Below, piece by piece: positions 57,350-64,000 of a stretch of 64,000 nucleotides of DNA (its first letter is position 1; every line of letters starts with the position of its first letter). Under the pieces are notes generated by a model, which saw only the letters and a program-made list of their open reading frames with translations, was not told the origin of the DNA and did no database searches. Source of the DNA: Aeromonas lacus (GTDB lineage Bacteria > Pseudomonadota > Gammaproteobacteria > Enterobacterales > Aeromonadaceae); assembly GCF_000764665.1 (NCBI RefSeq), contig NZ_JRGM01000134.1, positions 35,762 to 99,761 of the forward strand, written 5' to 3'. The position numbers and the translations under genes are program-made.

Positions 57350-57611
57350 AGGATTGTCCACGTCAAGTCAGAGGGAAATATTATGTTCATCCTGATTTTT
57401 ACGTGTCACTTTAAATAAGTCAAGAAGGGCAAAAATAATAAGTAGAAGATAAGTCGTCATCACGAGAGATTATATTCGGCATTCAATCATATTAATGGAT
57501 GCTTATGAGGCTTTAATTGGTTAAATGTGTCGCAAAAAGAAGCTAAGCTGCATCAATTGACTACCTTTTTGGGTACTAACGTCATACATCATGATTATTT
57601 AATCAAAAAAC

Positions 57612-57639
57612 TTGCTATAAGCTGCCAGCTGGATAAAAT
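57612..57639 (+). promoter_or_regulatory. Candidate promoter of the lysine riboswitch transcript
   Basis: TTGCTA (57612-57617), 16-bp spacer, TAAAAT (57634-57639); start near 57646, just before the riboswitch P1 stem. Confidence 0.6.
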
Positions 57640-57651
57640 GTCTCTCGAATA

Positions 57652-57823
57652 CCTTTAAGTAGAGGCGCGCTGCCTATGACTACTTGTGCGGAGGGTGATG
57701 CCGATGATGCACAAGGAAAGGAGTCAGCGCCGAAGTGGCCAGGCCATCATACCGGGCTGCTGGTTCTGTATCTAATAGGTGCAGGACTGCCATAGTCATC
57801 CACTATGGAGCGCTACCTGAAGG
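57652..57823 (+). promoter_or_regulatory. Lysine riboswitch (L box) aptamer
   Basis: All core motifs are present in order: AGAGGCGC (57661-57668), GAGTCAGCGCCGAAG (around 57721-57735), GGGCTGCTGG, and GGAGCGCTAC (57807-57816). P1 closes as CCTTTAAGTAG (57652-57662) with CTACCTGAAGG (57813-57823), one mismatch. It lies directly upstream of an NhaC-type carrier. Confidence 0.95.
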
Positions 57824-57911
57824 GGCTGAGGAGTATAACCTCCCCATAGGTTTTGTTTCTTTAGATCCTCTCGGTAGATCTCCACCTGTAATCTTTAGGT
57901 GCAAAGAGATC
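57822..57911 (+). promoter_or_regulatory. Expression platform of the lysine riboswitch
   Basis: A hairpin GGG..GAGG/CCTCCCC (57822-57845) is followed by a T-rich stretch (57851-57862). A second hairpin, GATCTCCACCT (57877-57887) with AGGTG (57897-57901) and GAGATC (57906-57911), hides the ribosome site and ends at the base before ATG 57912. GAGGA (57828-57832) can instead pair with TCCTC (57866-57870). Control of translation, with some effect on elongation, is likely. Confidence 0.6.
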
Positions 57912-59492
57912 ATGGACATTAGTCATTTCGCCGACTCCGGTTGGTCCGTACTTCCCCCCTTATTGGCTGTCGCCTTGGCGATCCTGACCCGCCGCGTGCT
58001 GCTGTCACTTGGCGTCGGTATTTTAACCGGCAGTCTGTTGCTCAATCAGTTTTCCCCCCTCGACTCCCTGCAATATCTGCTGGGTACCGTGCTGAAGATT
58101 TTCTGGGTTGATGGTGCACTCAACCGTGACAACATCAACATGCTGCTCTTTATGCTGCTGCTGGGTGGCCTCATCAGTCTGATGAGCGTATCCGGTGCAA
58201 CCCGCGCCTTTGCCGAGTGGGCCGCCAAGCGCGCCAAGACCCGCAAAGGGGCCAAAACCCTCACCGGCATGATGGTATTTGCCTTCTTTATCGATGACTT
58301 CTTCCACAGCCTGTCGGTGGGCGCTATCTGCCGTCCTGTGACCGACCGCTTCCAGATCTCCCGCGCCAAGCTGGCCTATCTGCTCGACTCCACCGCAGCG
58401 CCAGTCTGCGTGCTGATGCCGATCTCTTCCTGGGGCGCTTATATCATCGCATTGGTTGGCGGCATCATGGCGGCGCACGGTCTGACCGATCAGAGCCCCA
58501 TCTCTGCGTTTGTCGAGATGATCCCGATGAACCTTTACGCCGTCTTCACTCTGATCATGGTACTGGTCGTCATCGCGTTTCAGCTGGATATCGGCCCGAT
58601 GCGTCAACACGAGCAGTGGGCGCTGGAAGGCAAGCTGTGGGATGAATCCAAGGGGCGCCCCATTGGTCTGGATATGGAGAGCCCGGAGGAGAGCAATGGC
58701 GGCATGATCGACATGGTGCTGCCGATCCTGACTCTGACCGCGGCTACCGTCTATTTCATGATTGACTCGGGTGCCGCTGCCCTGAGCGAAAAGGGCCTGC
58801 CTTTCAGCGTGCTCGGCTCGTTCGAAAACACCAATGTGGGCTCCTCGCTGGTCTATGGCGCGATCTGCAGTCTGGTGGTTTCCATCGGTCTGGCGATGCG
58901 TCTCAAACTCGGCGCCAAGAACTGGATCAAGGCTGCCCCGCAAGGCGTCATGGCCATGTTACCGGCCATCAATATCCTGCTGTTCGCATGGACCATCGGT
59001 GCCGTAGTGCGCGATGTGGAGACCGGCAAGTACTTGGCATCTCTGGCCAATGGCAATCTGCCGATTGAGGTGCTGCCGGCCGTAGTCTTCATCCTCTCTT
59101 GTGCCATGGCGTTTGCCACCGGCACCAGTTGGGGCACCTTCGGCATCATGCTGCCGCTGGCCGGTGACATGGCTGCGGCCAGTGACATCAGCCTGATGCT
59201 GCCGATGCTGGCTGCTGTTCTGGCTGGCTCGGTGTTCGGAGATCACAGCTCTCCCATCTCCAGTACCAGCATCCTCTCTGCGACGGGTGCAGGTTGCCAT
59301 CACATCGATCACGTGATGACCCAGCTCCCCTATGCGCTGGCCATCGCCTTCGGTGCGGCTCTCGGTTATCTGGTGATGGGGTTGATGCACTCCGGTTTTG
59401 CCGGTTTCAGCGTCAGCGCCCTCTGGTTTGTGCTCTTTACCAGTTACCACCTGAAAAAGGCAAAAGCGCAGCCAGCGCTCGCAACGGCATAA
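57912..59492 (+). CDS. lysW: NhaC-family carrier, predicted lysine transporter
   Basis: The 526-residue protein has about 11-12 membrane helices of the NhaC ion-antiporter fold: FAFFIDDFFHSLSVGAICRPVTD, MPISSWGAYIIALVGG, ATGTSWGTFGIMLPLAGD, and GSVFGDHSSPISSTSILSATGAGC. Comparative work on L boxes proposed NhaC-type proteins under lysine riboswitches as lysine transporters (LysW); the riboswitch here supports that. Direction and ion coupling are inferred. ATG 57912 abuts the hairpin; an open frame from 57735 would cross the aptamer and is rejected. Confidence 0.85.
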   Translation: MDISHFADSGWSVLPPLLAVALAILTRRVLLSLGVGILTGSLLLNQFSPLDSLQYLLGTVLKIFWVDGALNRDNINMLLFMLLLGGLISLMSVSGATRAFAEWAAKRAKTRKGAKTLTGMMVFAFFIDDFFHSLSVGAICRPVTDRFQISRAKLAYLLDSTAAPVCVLMPISSWGAYIIALVGGIMAAHGLTDQSPISAFVEMIPMNLYAVFTLIMVLVVIAFQLDIGPMRQHEQWALEGKLWDESKGRPIGLDMESPEESNGGMIDMVLPILTLTAATVYFMIDSGAAALSEKGLPFSVLGSFENTNVGSSLVYGAICSLVVSIGLAMRLKLGAKNWIKAAPQGVMAMLPAINILLFAWTIGAVVRDVETGKYLASLANGNLPIEVLPAVVFILSCAMAFATGTSWGTFGIMLPLAGDMAAASDISLMLPMLAAVLAGSVFGDHSSPISSTSILSATGAGCHHIDHVMTQLPYALAIAFGAALGYLVMGLMHSGFAGFSVSALWFVLFTSYHLKKAKAQPALATA

Positions 59493-59503
59493 CATTAATA
59501 GAG

Positions 59504-59530
59504 CAAGGGGCCCACGGGCCCCTTGGTTTT
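59504..59530 (+). terminator. Terminator of the lysine carrier gene
   Basis: CAAGGGGCCC (59504-59513) pairs with GGGCCCCTTG (59516-59525); TTTT follows. Confidence 0.88.
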
Positions 59531-59583
59531 GGCGGGGGCTTTGGTTAGCATGCGCCCCATAAATTCAGTTTCGGAACAGTATC

Positions 59584-60165
59584 ATGGCTTCACTGCACTA
59601 CAAGTTTGCCACCATGAATTCAGGCAAATCGACCCAGCTCATTCAGGCACACTTCAACTATCTGGAGCGGGGGATGCACCCGCTGGCCATGACCCCTGCC
59701 ATCGATGACCGTTTCGGGGTCGGAGTGATCAGTGCCCGGGTTGGCCTTGAACTGAAGGTGGACGTATTCAGCGACAGCTGTGATCTGTTTGAAATGGTGA
59801 AAGCGCGCCATGCCAAGAAACATATCGATGTCTTTATCGTGGATGAGGCTCAGTTCCTGACCAAGGAGCAGGTCTATCAGCTGGCCCGTATCGTCGACGA
59901 GCAGGATATTCCGGTGATGGCCTATGGCCTCAAGACTGATTTTCGTGGCGAGCTGTTCCCCGGCTCCTACCATCTGCTCTGTCTGGCTGACAAGTTTGAA
60001 GAGCTGAAGAGCATCTGCTGGTGCGGCAACAAGGCCCACATGAACTCCCGGGTCAACGAAGCCGGCCAGGTGATGCGCGATGGCGAGCAGGTGGAGATCG
60101 GTGGCAACGATCGCTATGTGTCACTGTGCCGCAAACACTATCTGGAAGGGCGGGCGTTCAAATAA
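59584..60165 (+). CDS. tdk: Thymidine kinase
   Basis: Phosphorylates thymidine with ATP in pyrimidine salvage. The 193 residues have the P-loop MNSGKST (11-17), catalytic Glu88 in VDEAQF, DFRGELFPGS, and a zinc site with Cys145, Cys147, Cys182 and His185. It stands alone between terminators. Confidence 0.97.
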   Translation: MASLHYKFATMNSGKSTQLIQAHFNYLERGMHPLAMTPAIDDRFGVGVISARVGLELKVDVFSDSCDLFEMVKARHAKKHIDVFIVDEAQFLTKEQVYQLARIVDEQDIPVMAYGLKTDFRGELFPGSYHLLCLADKFEELKSICWCGNKAHMNSRVNEAGQVMRDGEQVEIGGNDRYVSLCRKHYLEGRAFK

Positions 60166-60193
60166 CCCGTACCTTGCTGCAAGGTTATGAATC

Positions 60194-60223
60194 AAAAAGG
60201 GGCGCCAATCTGGCGCCCCTTTT
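60194..60223. terminator. Two-way terminator after tdk
   Basis: AAAGGGGCGCCA (60196-60207) pairs with TGGCGCCCCTTT (60211-60222), loop ATC; also serves the leftward gene ending at 60237. Confidence 0.92.
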
Positions 60224-60236
60224 GTCTATTTGCCGT

Positions 60237-61574
60237 TCAGTCGATCTCGATATCGACGGGGGCAATGATGGGGTCTGCTACCGGCAGGCGATGAAACAGC
60301 TGACGAAAGTGCTGCTGTACCCGGCCGATATCGACCAGCGACATGCCGGAGGCAAAGCCAAACCAGACATAGAGGCCGGTGAGATCGCGAAACATCGGCG
60401 GCAGGTAGCGGGGTGTGGCGATCAATCCCTCCAGATAGTGCTGATAGATCACCGGAATATCGTCCAGCGTCACCTTGCCGACAAACAGCATCGGCAGGAT
60501 CTCGGGCACCCCCTCCAGTACGGCGCTGCGGATGAAGTTGACCGTCTCTACATAACCCCTCACATAGGAGAGGTCCTTGGTAAAGCAGGCGCCTCCTTCG
60601 ACCATGCCGCCGCGAAATACCCGCTGGGTGATTTTGTAGGCATCGTGCTTGCTGGTGCCCTGGCCCACAAAGTGCTGAAACACCTCGATGAAGTCGGCAC
60701 CCCGCTCGGCCATGTCGATGGCCATCACCCGATCTGAGATGCGCTTGGCTCGATCCGGGAAGGAGCTAAAGGTGAGGGTCTCTATCAGGACGGCCAACCC
60801 CTCCTGACAGGCGGTGATGCGCGGCGAACCTGCGCTCAGCCAGGTGGCGTAGGGTTGCTGGCGACCGTTTAGGGTGGTGCCAACATGTACCCACCCCTCA
60901 TGCACTTCCAGCACCTGCAGGTCGAGCTCGGAGAAGCGGGCGTGGGAGTTGAGCTTGATGTAGTCGCCACCGGCCGCCGCGTCCGACACGATGCCATCGC
61001 TCAGCTTGACCTGCACGGTGCCGTCACTGAAATAGCTCGACAGCTTGCCCTGCAATTTGGCCACTGCAGCTTCTCCCTCGAACTCCTTGGGGTAGGGGCG
61101 TACCAGATGGCGGGCCCCGGGGAGGGAGAAGATATCGCACAGGCGAGCACCCAGCTCCTTGAGGGTCTTGCGATCCCCGCGCAGGTGATCGCTGGCAGAG
61201 CCATAAAGCAGCTGGCTATAACGCTGAAAATCGGGTTGGCCTCGCTGGCGCAGCATCTCGATCACCACCATGTACTGATCCACCGTCTCTTGCAGGATGA
61301 GCCCCAGATCATCTTGTGGTCCCAGCTTTCTGTGGATCCTGTCTCGCAGCTCCTTGAGTTCGAGATATTTGTTGCGCGGATCAAAGCCAAGGGGGAGGGA
61401 CTCGTAGAAACGGCAGTCGATGGCGGGCAGGGTACGCCCCCCATCAGCCAGAAAGCGCTCCTGGGTCTGTCGTGGCCACTTGATGGCATCCAGAATACGA
61501 ATCGGTTTTTGCAGGGCGAGCAGCTCATCCGAAAGGGATTTCAGATGGAGGCGATACTTTTCTTGGATGGTCAT
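60237..61574 (-). CDS. QEGLA-motif protein with HExxxH (DUF1704) peptidase-like fold
   Basis: The 445-residue cytoplasmic protein belongs to the DUF1704 / 'flavohemoglobin expression-modulating QEGLA motif' family. HEGWVH (His225, Glu226, His230) and CQEGLA (257-261) are both intact. The eukaryotic relatives MATCAP are metallo-carboxypeptidases using the same HExxxH, so a zinc peptidase or hydrolase role is likely here, but the bacterial substrate is unknown. ATG 61574 has AGGGGG 5 bases upstream. It diverges from ybjN. Confidence 0.82.
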   Translation of the reverse strand: MTIQEKYRLHLKSLSDELLALQKPIRILDAIKWPRQTQERFLADGGRTLPAIDCRFYESLPLGFDPRNKYLELKELRDRIHRKLGPQDDLGLILQETVDQYMVVIEMLRQRGQPDFQRYSQLLYGSASDHLRGDRKTLKELGARLCDIFSLPGARHLVRPYPKEFEGEAAVAKLQGKLSSYFSDGTVQVKLSDGIVSDAAAGGDYIKLNSHARFSELDLQVLEVHEGWVHVGTTLNGRQQPYATWLSAGSPRITACQEGLAVLIETLTFSSFPDRAKRISDRVMAIDMAERGADFIEVFQHFVGQGTSKHDAYKITQRVFRGGMVEGGACFTKDLSYVRGYVETVNFIRSAVLEGVPEILPMLFVGKVTLDDIPVIYQHYLEGLIATPRYLPPMFRDLTGLYVWFGFASGMSLVDIGRVQQHFRQLFHRLPVADPIIAPVDIEID

Positions 61575-61735
61575 GGGGCCCCCTGTGGGGCAAGCGTAGC
61601 CGTGGATTGGGCTGAGTATATGCATAGCGCTTGCCAAAAAGAAGCAAGCTGCGCGGTTATTGGGCTGGCGTGCTTTTGGTTGCCGGAAAATTGGTTTAGA
61701 CTGCGCCCCTCGATCCCAATCTTGTCGTGGAAATA

Positions 61736-62188
61736 ATGAATATCCCCAGCTCCGAAATGATCATGCGTTGGTTGCAACAGGCTCGTATCGAGCACTACGT
61801 TTGCGATCAGTGCCATGGTATCCACATTGTCTCCTTGCAGTCGGTCGATGGCATTCAGGAGAGCCGGATCTTCGTGGAAGAGGAAGGTCTGCTCTTCTCA
61901 TCCGAGCTGGAAGTGCGTCCTTCGGCCCTGCTGCCGCTGGTGGCTGAACTCGGTCGCTTCAATATGCAGTACCCCTCGCTCAAGGTATTCCTCGACATCA
62001 TCGACGACAACCTGCCGCGTCTGGTCATTGGCCACACCGTGTTTACCAAGGCGGGCCTGAGTGTCGAGCAGTTCCTGCTGTTTGTGCAGAGCACCATTGC
62101 CGCGACCCATGAAGTGGTTTCCGAATGTGAGCGTTTGGGCTTCCTCAACCTGCCTGAAATGCAGGTTGCGCCGGAATCTGTACATTAA
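61736..62188 (+). CDS. ybjN: YbjN-domain protein
   Basis: The 150-residue protein matches YbjN of E. coli in pattern: SEMIMRWLQQARIEHYVCDQC, LLFSSELEVRPSALLPL, FLDIIDDNLPRLVIG, EQFLLFVQ. The fold resembles type III chaperone-like proteins; in E. coli it affects motility and stress responses. I use ATG 61736 with GTGGAA upstream; a GTG three codons earlier is possible. Confidence 0.85.
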   Translation: MNIPSSEMIMRWLQQARIEHYVCDQCHGIHIVSLQSVDGIQESRIFVEEEGLLFSSELEVRPSALLPLVAELGRFNMQYPSLKVFLDIIDDNLPRLVIGHTVFTKAGLSVEQFLLFVQSTIAATHEVVSECERLGFLNLPEMQVAPESVH

Positions 62189-62221
62189 TTCCGCGAACGA
62201 TCTGTTTTGCCAAAAAAGCCG

Positions 62222-62250
62222 TTGACGCGGGCGGGGCTTTCCCCTAAATT
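62222..62250 (+). promoter_or_regulatory. Promoter of tRNA-Ser copy 2
   Basis: TTGACG (62222-62227), 17-bp spacer, TAAATT (62245-62250), then ACGCCCCG discriminator, the same elements as copy 1. Confidence 0.8.
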
Positions 62251-62322
62251 ACGCCCCGTTCCAGCGCAACGGCGCAGCGAACACCGTGTTGGCTGAACAC
62301 GCTAAACAACAGACCAAAATTT

Positions 62323-62410
62323 GGTGAGGTGTCCGAGTGGCTGAAGGAGCACGCCTGGAAAGTGTGTATACGGCAACGTATCGAGGGTTCGAATCCCTCC
62401 CTCACCGCCA
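62323..62410 (+). tRNA. serX: tRNA-Ser(GGA), copy 2
   Basis: 88 nt, identical to the copy at 23867-23954 including the CCA end and anticodon loop CTGGAAA (GGA). Its leader differs by an insert of about 33 nt just before the mature tRNA. A tyrosine integrase gene starts 84 bp downstream, so the 3' end is the probable attachment site of an integrative element. Confidence 0.97.
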
Positions 62411-62415
62411 AATAT

Positions 62416-62442
62416 AACCCGTTGAATTTCAACGGGTTTTTT
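62416..62442 (+). terminator. Terminator of tRNA-Ser copy 2
   Basis: AACCCGTTGA (62416-62425) pairs with TCAACGGGTT (62429-62438), then six T; overlaps the junction with the integrase gene region. Confidence 0.9.
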
Positions 62443-62493
62443 CATTTCTAGACTTACGTGATTTTTTTCCTGGATCAACTGGGTGGAACAATC

Positions 62494-63774
62494 ATGTATC
62501 TGAGTAAAAATGCCTCCGGCACCTACTACACCCGCCTCCCACTCCCCAAGGTTTTGCGTGACAGAGGCCTTCCATTTGCCATTCGCACCTCCCTGTGTAC
62601 CAAAGATCGTCAGCTCGCAGTAGACCGAAACCTGGCTGTGGCAGCTCGTACTCGCGCACTTATCGCGGCTACCCCTGCTGATACTTCCCCTCGCAGTTTC
62701 TATCGCTGGATCCGCGCCGATCTAGACGCGTTCAAAGCTGCGGGGTTCATCCCTCCTCAAACACCTTCCACACCTCGTGAACCTTCTGTTAATGCCTCAG
62801 CTTGCCCTAGCAGTGGGATCACGCTCAGCCATGCACTGGCGAGATTCATCGAGACTAAAGCCAGTGAGGGGATCCAGCACAAGACGATGGGCCAGCTCCA
62901 ACTTCGGATCAACGCCTTCGTCACCTGGGCCAAAGGGGTTAAAGTCGATGAGGTGACGCCCGCGCTGGCACAGGAGTATCGCAACATCTTGCTGCGCAAG
63001 AGCGACATCAGTTTCAAAACTAAGACCGATTATCTGGCTGCCCTGAAACAGTTCTTCCGTTGGTGCGTGGCACTGGACTATTGCAGTCGTAACCCATTCG
63101 ATGGGCTGACGGCAGGTAAAAAGCCGAACAAACGGGCGGATGAGGAGCGAGTGCGTTGGTATCGCCCTCAACTGGCTCAGCTGTTTGCCAGCCTGCGCAG
63201 CAAACAATCTCAGAAAGGCAAAAAATTGAGGATCCAAGACTGGTGGGTACCCTTGCTGTGCCTGTATGCCGGGCTGCGACCCTCCGAGGCTTGCCAGCTC
63301 AAAACGCAAAATATCAAACAGGTCGAGGGGATTTGGTGTTTGGTAGTCGATGCGGGAGAAGCGGATCAGCAGCTCAAAACTGCCAATGCGTACCGTACCG
63401 TGCCACTGCACAGTGCGTTGATCGGACATCAATTCCTGGACTATGTGGAGAGTCGTCGCAGCCAAGGGAAGGTATTTTTGTTCGATGACCAACCATCAGG
63501 CAAAGACGACGACTGGGCGCATAACATCACCTGTCGCTTCCAACGCCACCTCAATGATGCTGGCATCGTAGGTCAGGGCCGCCCCACCATTTACGGGATG
63601 AGACACGCGTTTATCGATGAGCTGCAACAGGCGGACGTTGCTGAGCATATTGTGGCCGAACTTGCGGGACACAGTAAAAATGGCCTGACGTTTGGGCGCT
63701 ACGGCAAGCGACTAGGTATTGCGTTGCTGCGAGAAAAAATCGAGTTAATCCCCAGCGATTTAGTCGATTTTTGA
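62494..63774 (+). CDS. int: Tyrosine recombinase / integrase
   Basis: The 426-residue phage-type integrase has an arm-binding start (about 1-50), SAM-like core-binding domain (110-205), and a catalytic domain from about 215. The active-site set is Arg262 (GLRPSE), Lys295 (QLKTANAYRTVP), Arg370 in YGMRHAF, His393 and nucleophile Tyr403 (GRYGKR). The first His of the usual HxxR box is Tyr367 here. ATG 62494 has GGTGGA 8 bases upstream; an upstream in-frame ATG at 62458 has a poor site. It likely inserts its element at the neighbouring tRNA-Ser. Codon use looks less biased than the housekeeping neighbours. Confidence 0.92.
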   Translation: MYLSKNASGTYYTRLPLPKVLRDRGLPFAIRTSLCTKDRQLAVDRNLAVAARTRALIAATPADTSPRSFYRWIRADLDAFKAAGFIPPQTPSTPREPSVNASACPSSGITLSHALARFIETKASEGIQHKTMGQLQLRINAFVTWAKGVKVDEVTPALAQEYRNILLRKSDISFKTKTDYLAALKQFFRWCVALDYCSRNPFDGLTAGKKPNKRADEERVRWYRPQLAQLFASLRSKQSQKGKKLRIQDWWVPLLCLYAGLRPSEACQLKTQNIKQVEGIWCLVVDAGEADQQLKTANAYRTVPLHSALIGHQFLDYVESRRSQGKVFLFDDQPSGKDDDWAHNITCRFQRHLNDAGIVGQGRPTIYGMRHAFIDELQQADVAEHIVAELAGHSKNGLTFGRYGKRLGIALLREKIELIPSDLVDF

Positions 63775-64000
63775 ATATCAGGCGAAATAGGCATTTGAGT
63801 GGGTGAGGTATACCCACTCACGTGCTCACCTGGCAAGGTAACATGTTGATTTTCATCATTAAAACAGTATGGCTTGCTTCTGCTGTCACTGGTCATTAAT
63901 TTGACAATTTATTTATTTCAAATATATTTAAAATTGACATTAAATTAGTTTTTGTTAGGTTTCACTTTTTATTTGACTTGGTTTTTGCTGAATGTAATCC
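63775..64000. other. End of window: AT-rich DNA after the integrase
   Basis: No gene seen. A hairpin GAGTGGGT (63797-63804)/ACCCACTC (63812-63819) without T-run lies 22 bp after the integrase stop. From about 63880 to the end the sequence is strongly AT-rich, typical of the start of a horizontally acquired region; it may hold promoters or an excisionase gene continuing outside. Confidence 0.5.

Noticed and set aside
57735..57911. 59-residue N-terminal extension of the lysine carrier
   Set aside because: It begins in the conserved GCCGAAG core of the riboswitch and has no ribosome site; the carrier fold starts at 57912.
1..64000. CRISPR array, restriction-modification, toxin-antitoxin or other defence system
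   Set aside because: No regularly spaced repeats, no cas, methylase, nuclease or toxin-antitoxin pair was recognised; the only mobile signal is the integrase at the right end.
1..64000. Insertion sequences
   Set aside because: No transposase-like protein was found in any frame examined.

Overview
This window looks like core chromosome of an Aeromonas-type gammaproteobacterium. That is an inference from gene content: GC-rich coding sequence, an E. coli/Vibrio-like order (der-yfgJ, mltF<>purL, nuoA-N, cmk-rpsA-ihfB-lapA-lapB-pyrF), a rhombosortase gene, an H-NS gene and a lysine riboswitch on an NhaC-type carrier. No marker that fixes the species was seen.

Layout. 1-6.4 kb: the 3' end of der, a zinc-ribbon gene (yfgJ type), a tiny very basic protein gene, then mltF and purL diverging from a shared promoter region with a PurR-like box. 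6.6-21.7 kb: a complete leftward nuo operon for respiratory complex I, with nuoC and nuoD fused. 22.0-23.6 kb: a flagellar stator pair. 23.9 kb: tRNA-Ser(GGA). 24.1-30.1 kb: two leftward blocks, lemA with two TPM-domain genes, and a polar amino-acid ABC transporter whose last gene overlaps the murein endopeptidase gene mepA. 30.2-47.3 kb: single genes and small units (RNA-binding protein, reductases, L-threonine aldolase, a PAS plus REC-CheC signalling pair, a GGDEF-EAL protein, AbgT carrier, NfsA, YecM, an MFS exporter with a divergent LysR regulator, a CysB paralogue). 47.4-57.3 kb: housekeeping genes ribA, cmk, rpsA, ihfB, lapAB and pyrF; rhombosortase and a DTW-domain gene with overlapping start codons; queC, queE and a cobalamin adenosyltransferase; and hns. 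57.4-62.2 kb: the lysine riboswitch with its carrier, tdk, a QEGLA/HEGWVH metallopeptidase-like gene, and ybjN. 62.3-64 kb: a second, identical tRNA-Ser(GGA) followed by a tyrosine integrase gene and AT-rich DNA, which is probably the edge of an integrative element that continues beyond the window.

How the genes work together: complex I supplies the ion gradient and the stator pair would spend an ion gradient on flagellar rotation. MltF and MepA turn over murein. LapA/LapB belong to LPS and envelope control. PurL, PyrF, Cmk, Tdk and RibA serve nucleotide and flavin metabolism. QueC and QueE make precursors of the tRNA base queuosine. The lysine carrier appears to be controlled by lysine itself through the riboswitch.

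Most of the window is ordinary. The places that most deserve a second look are the integrase border, the 48-residue basic gene with its structured leader, the riboswitch expression platform, the rrtA/DTW overlap, the QEGLA protein and the REC-CheC/PAS pair. I did not see a clear previously undescribed multi-gene defence or mobile system inside the window.
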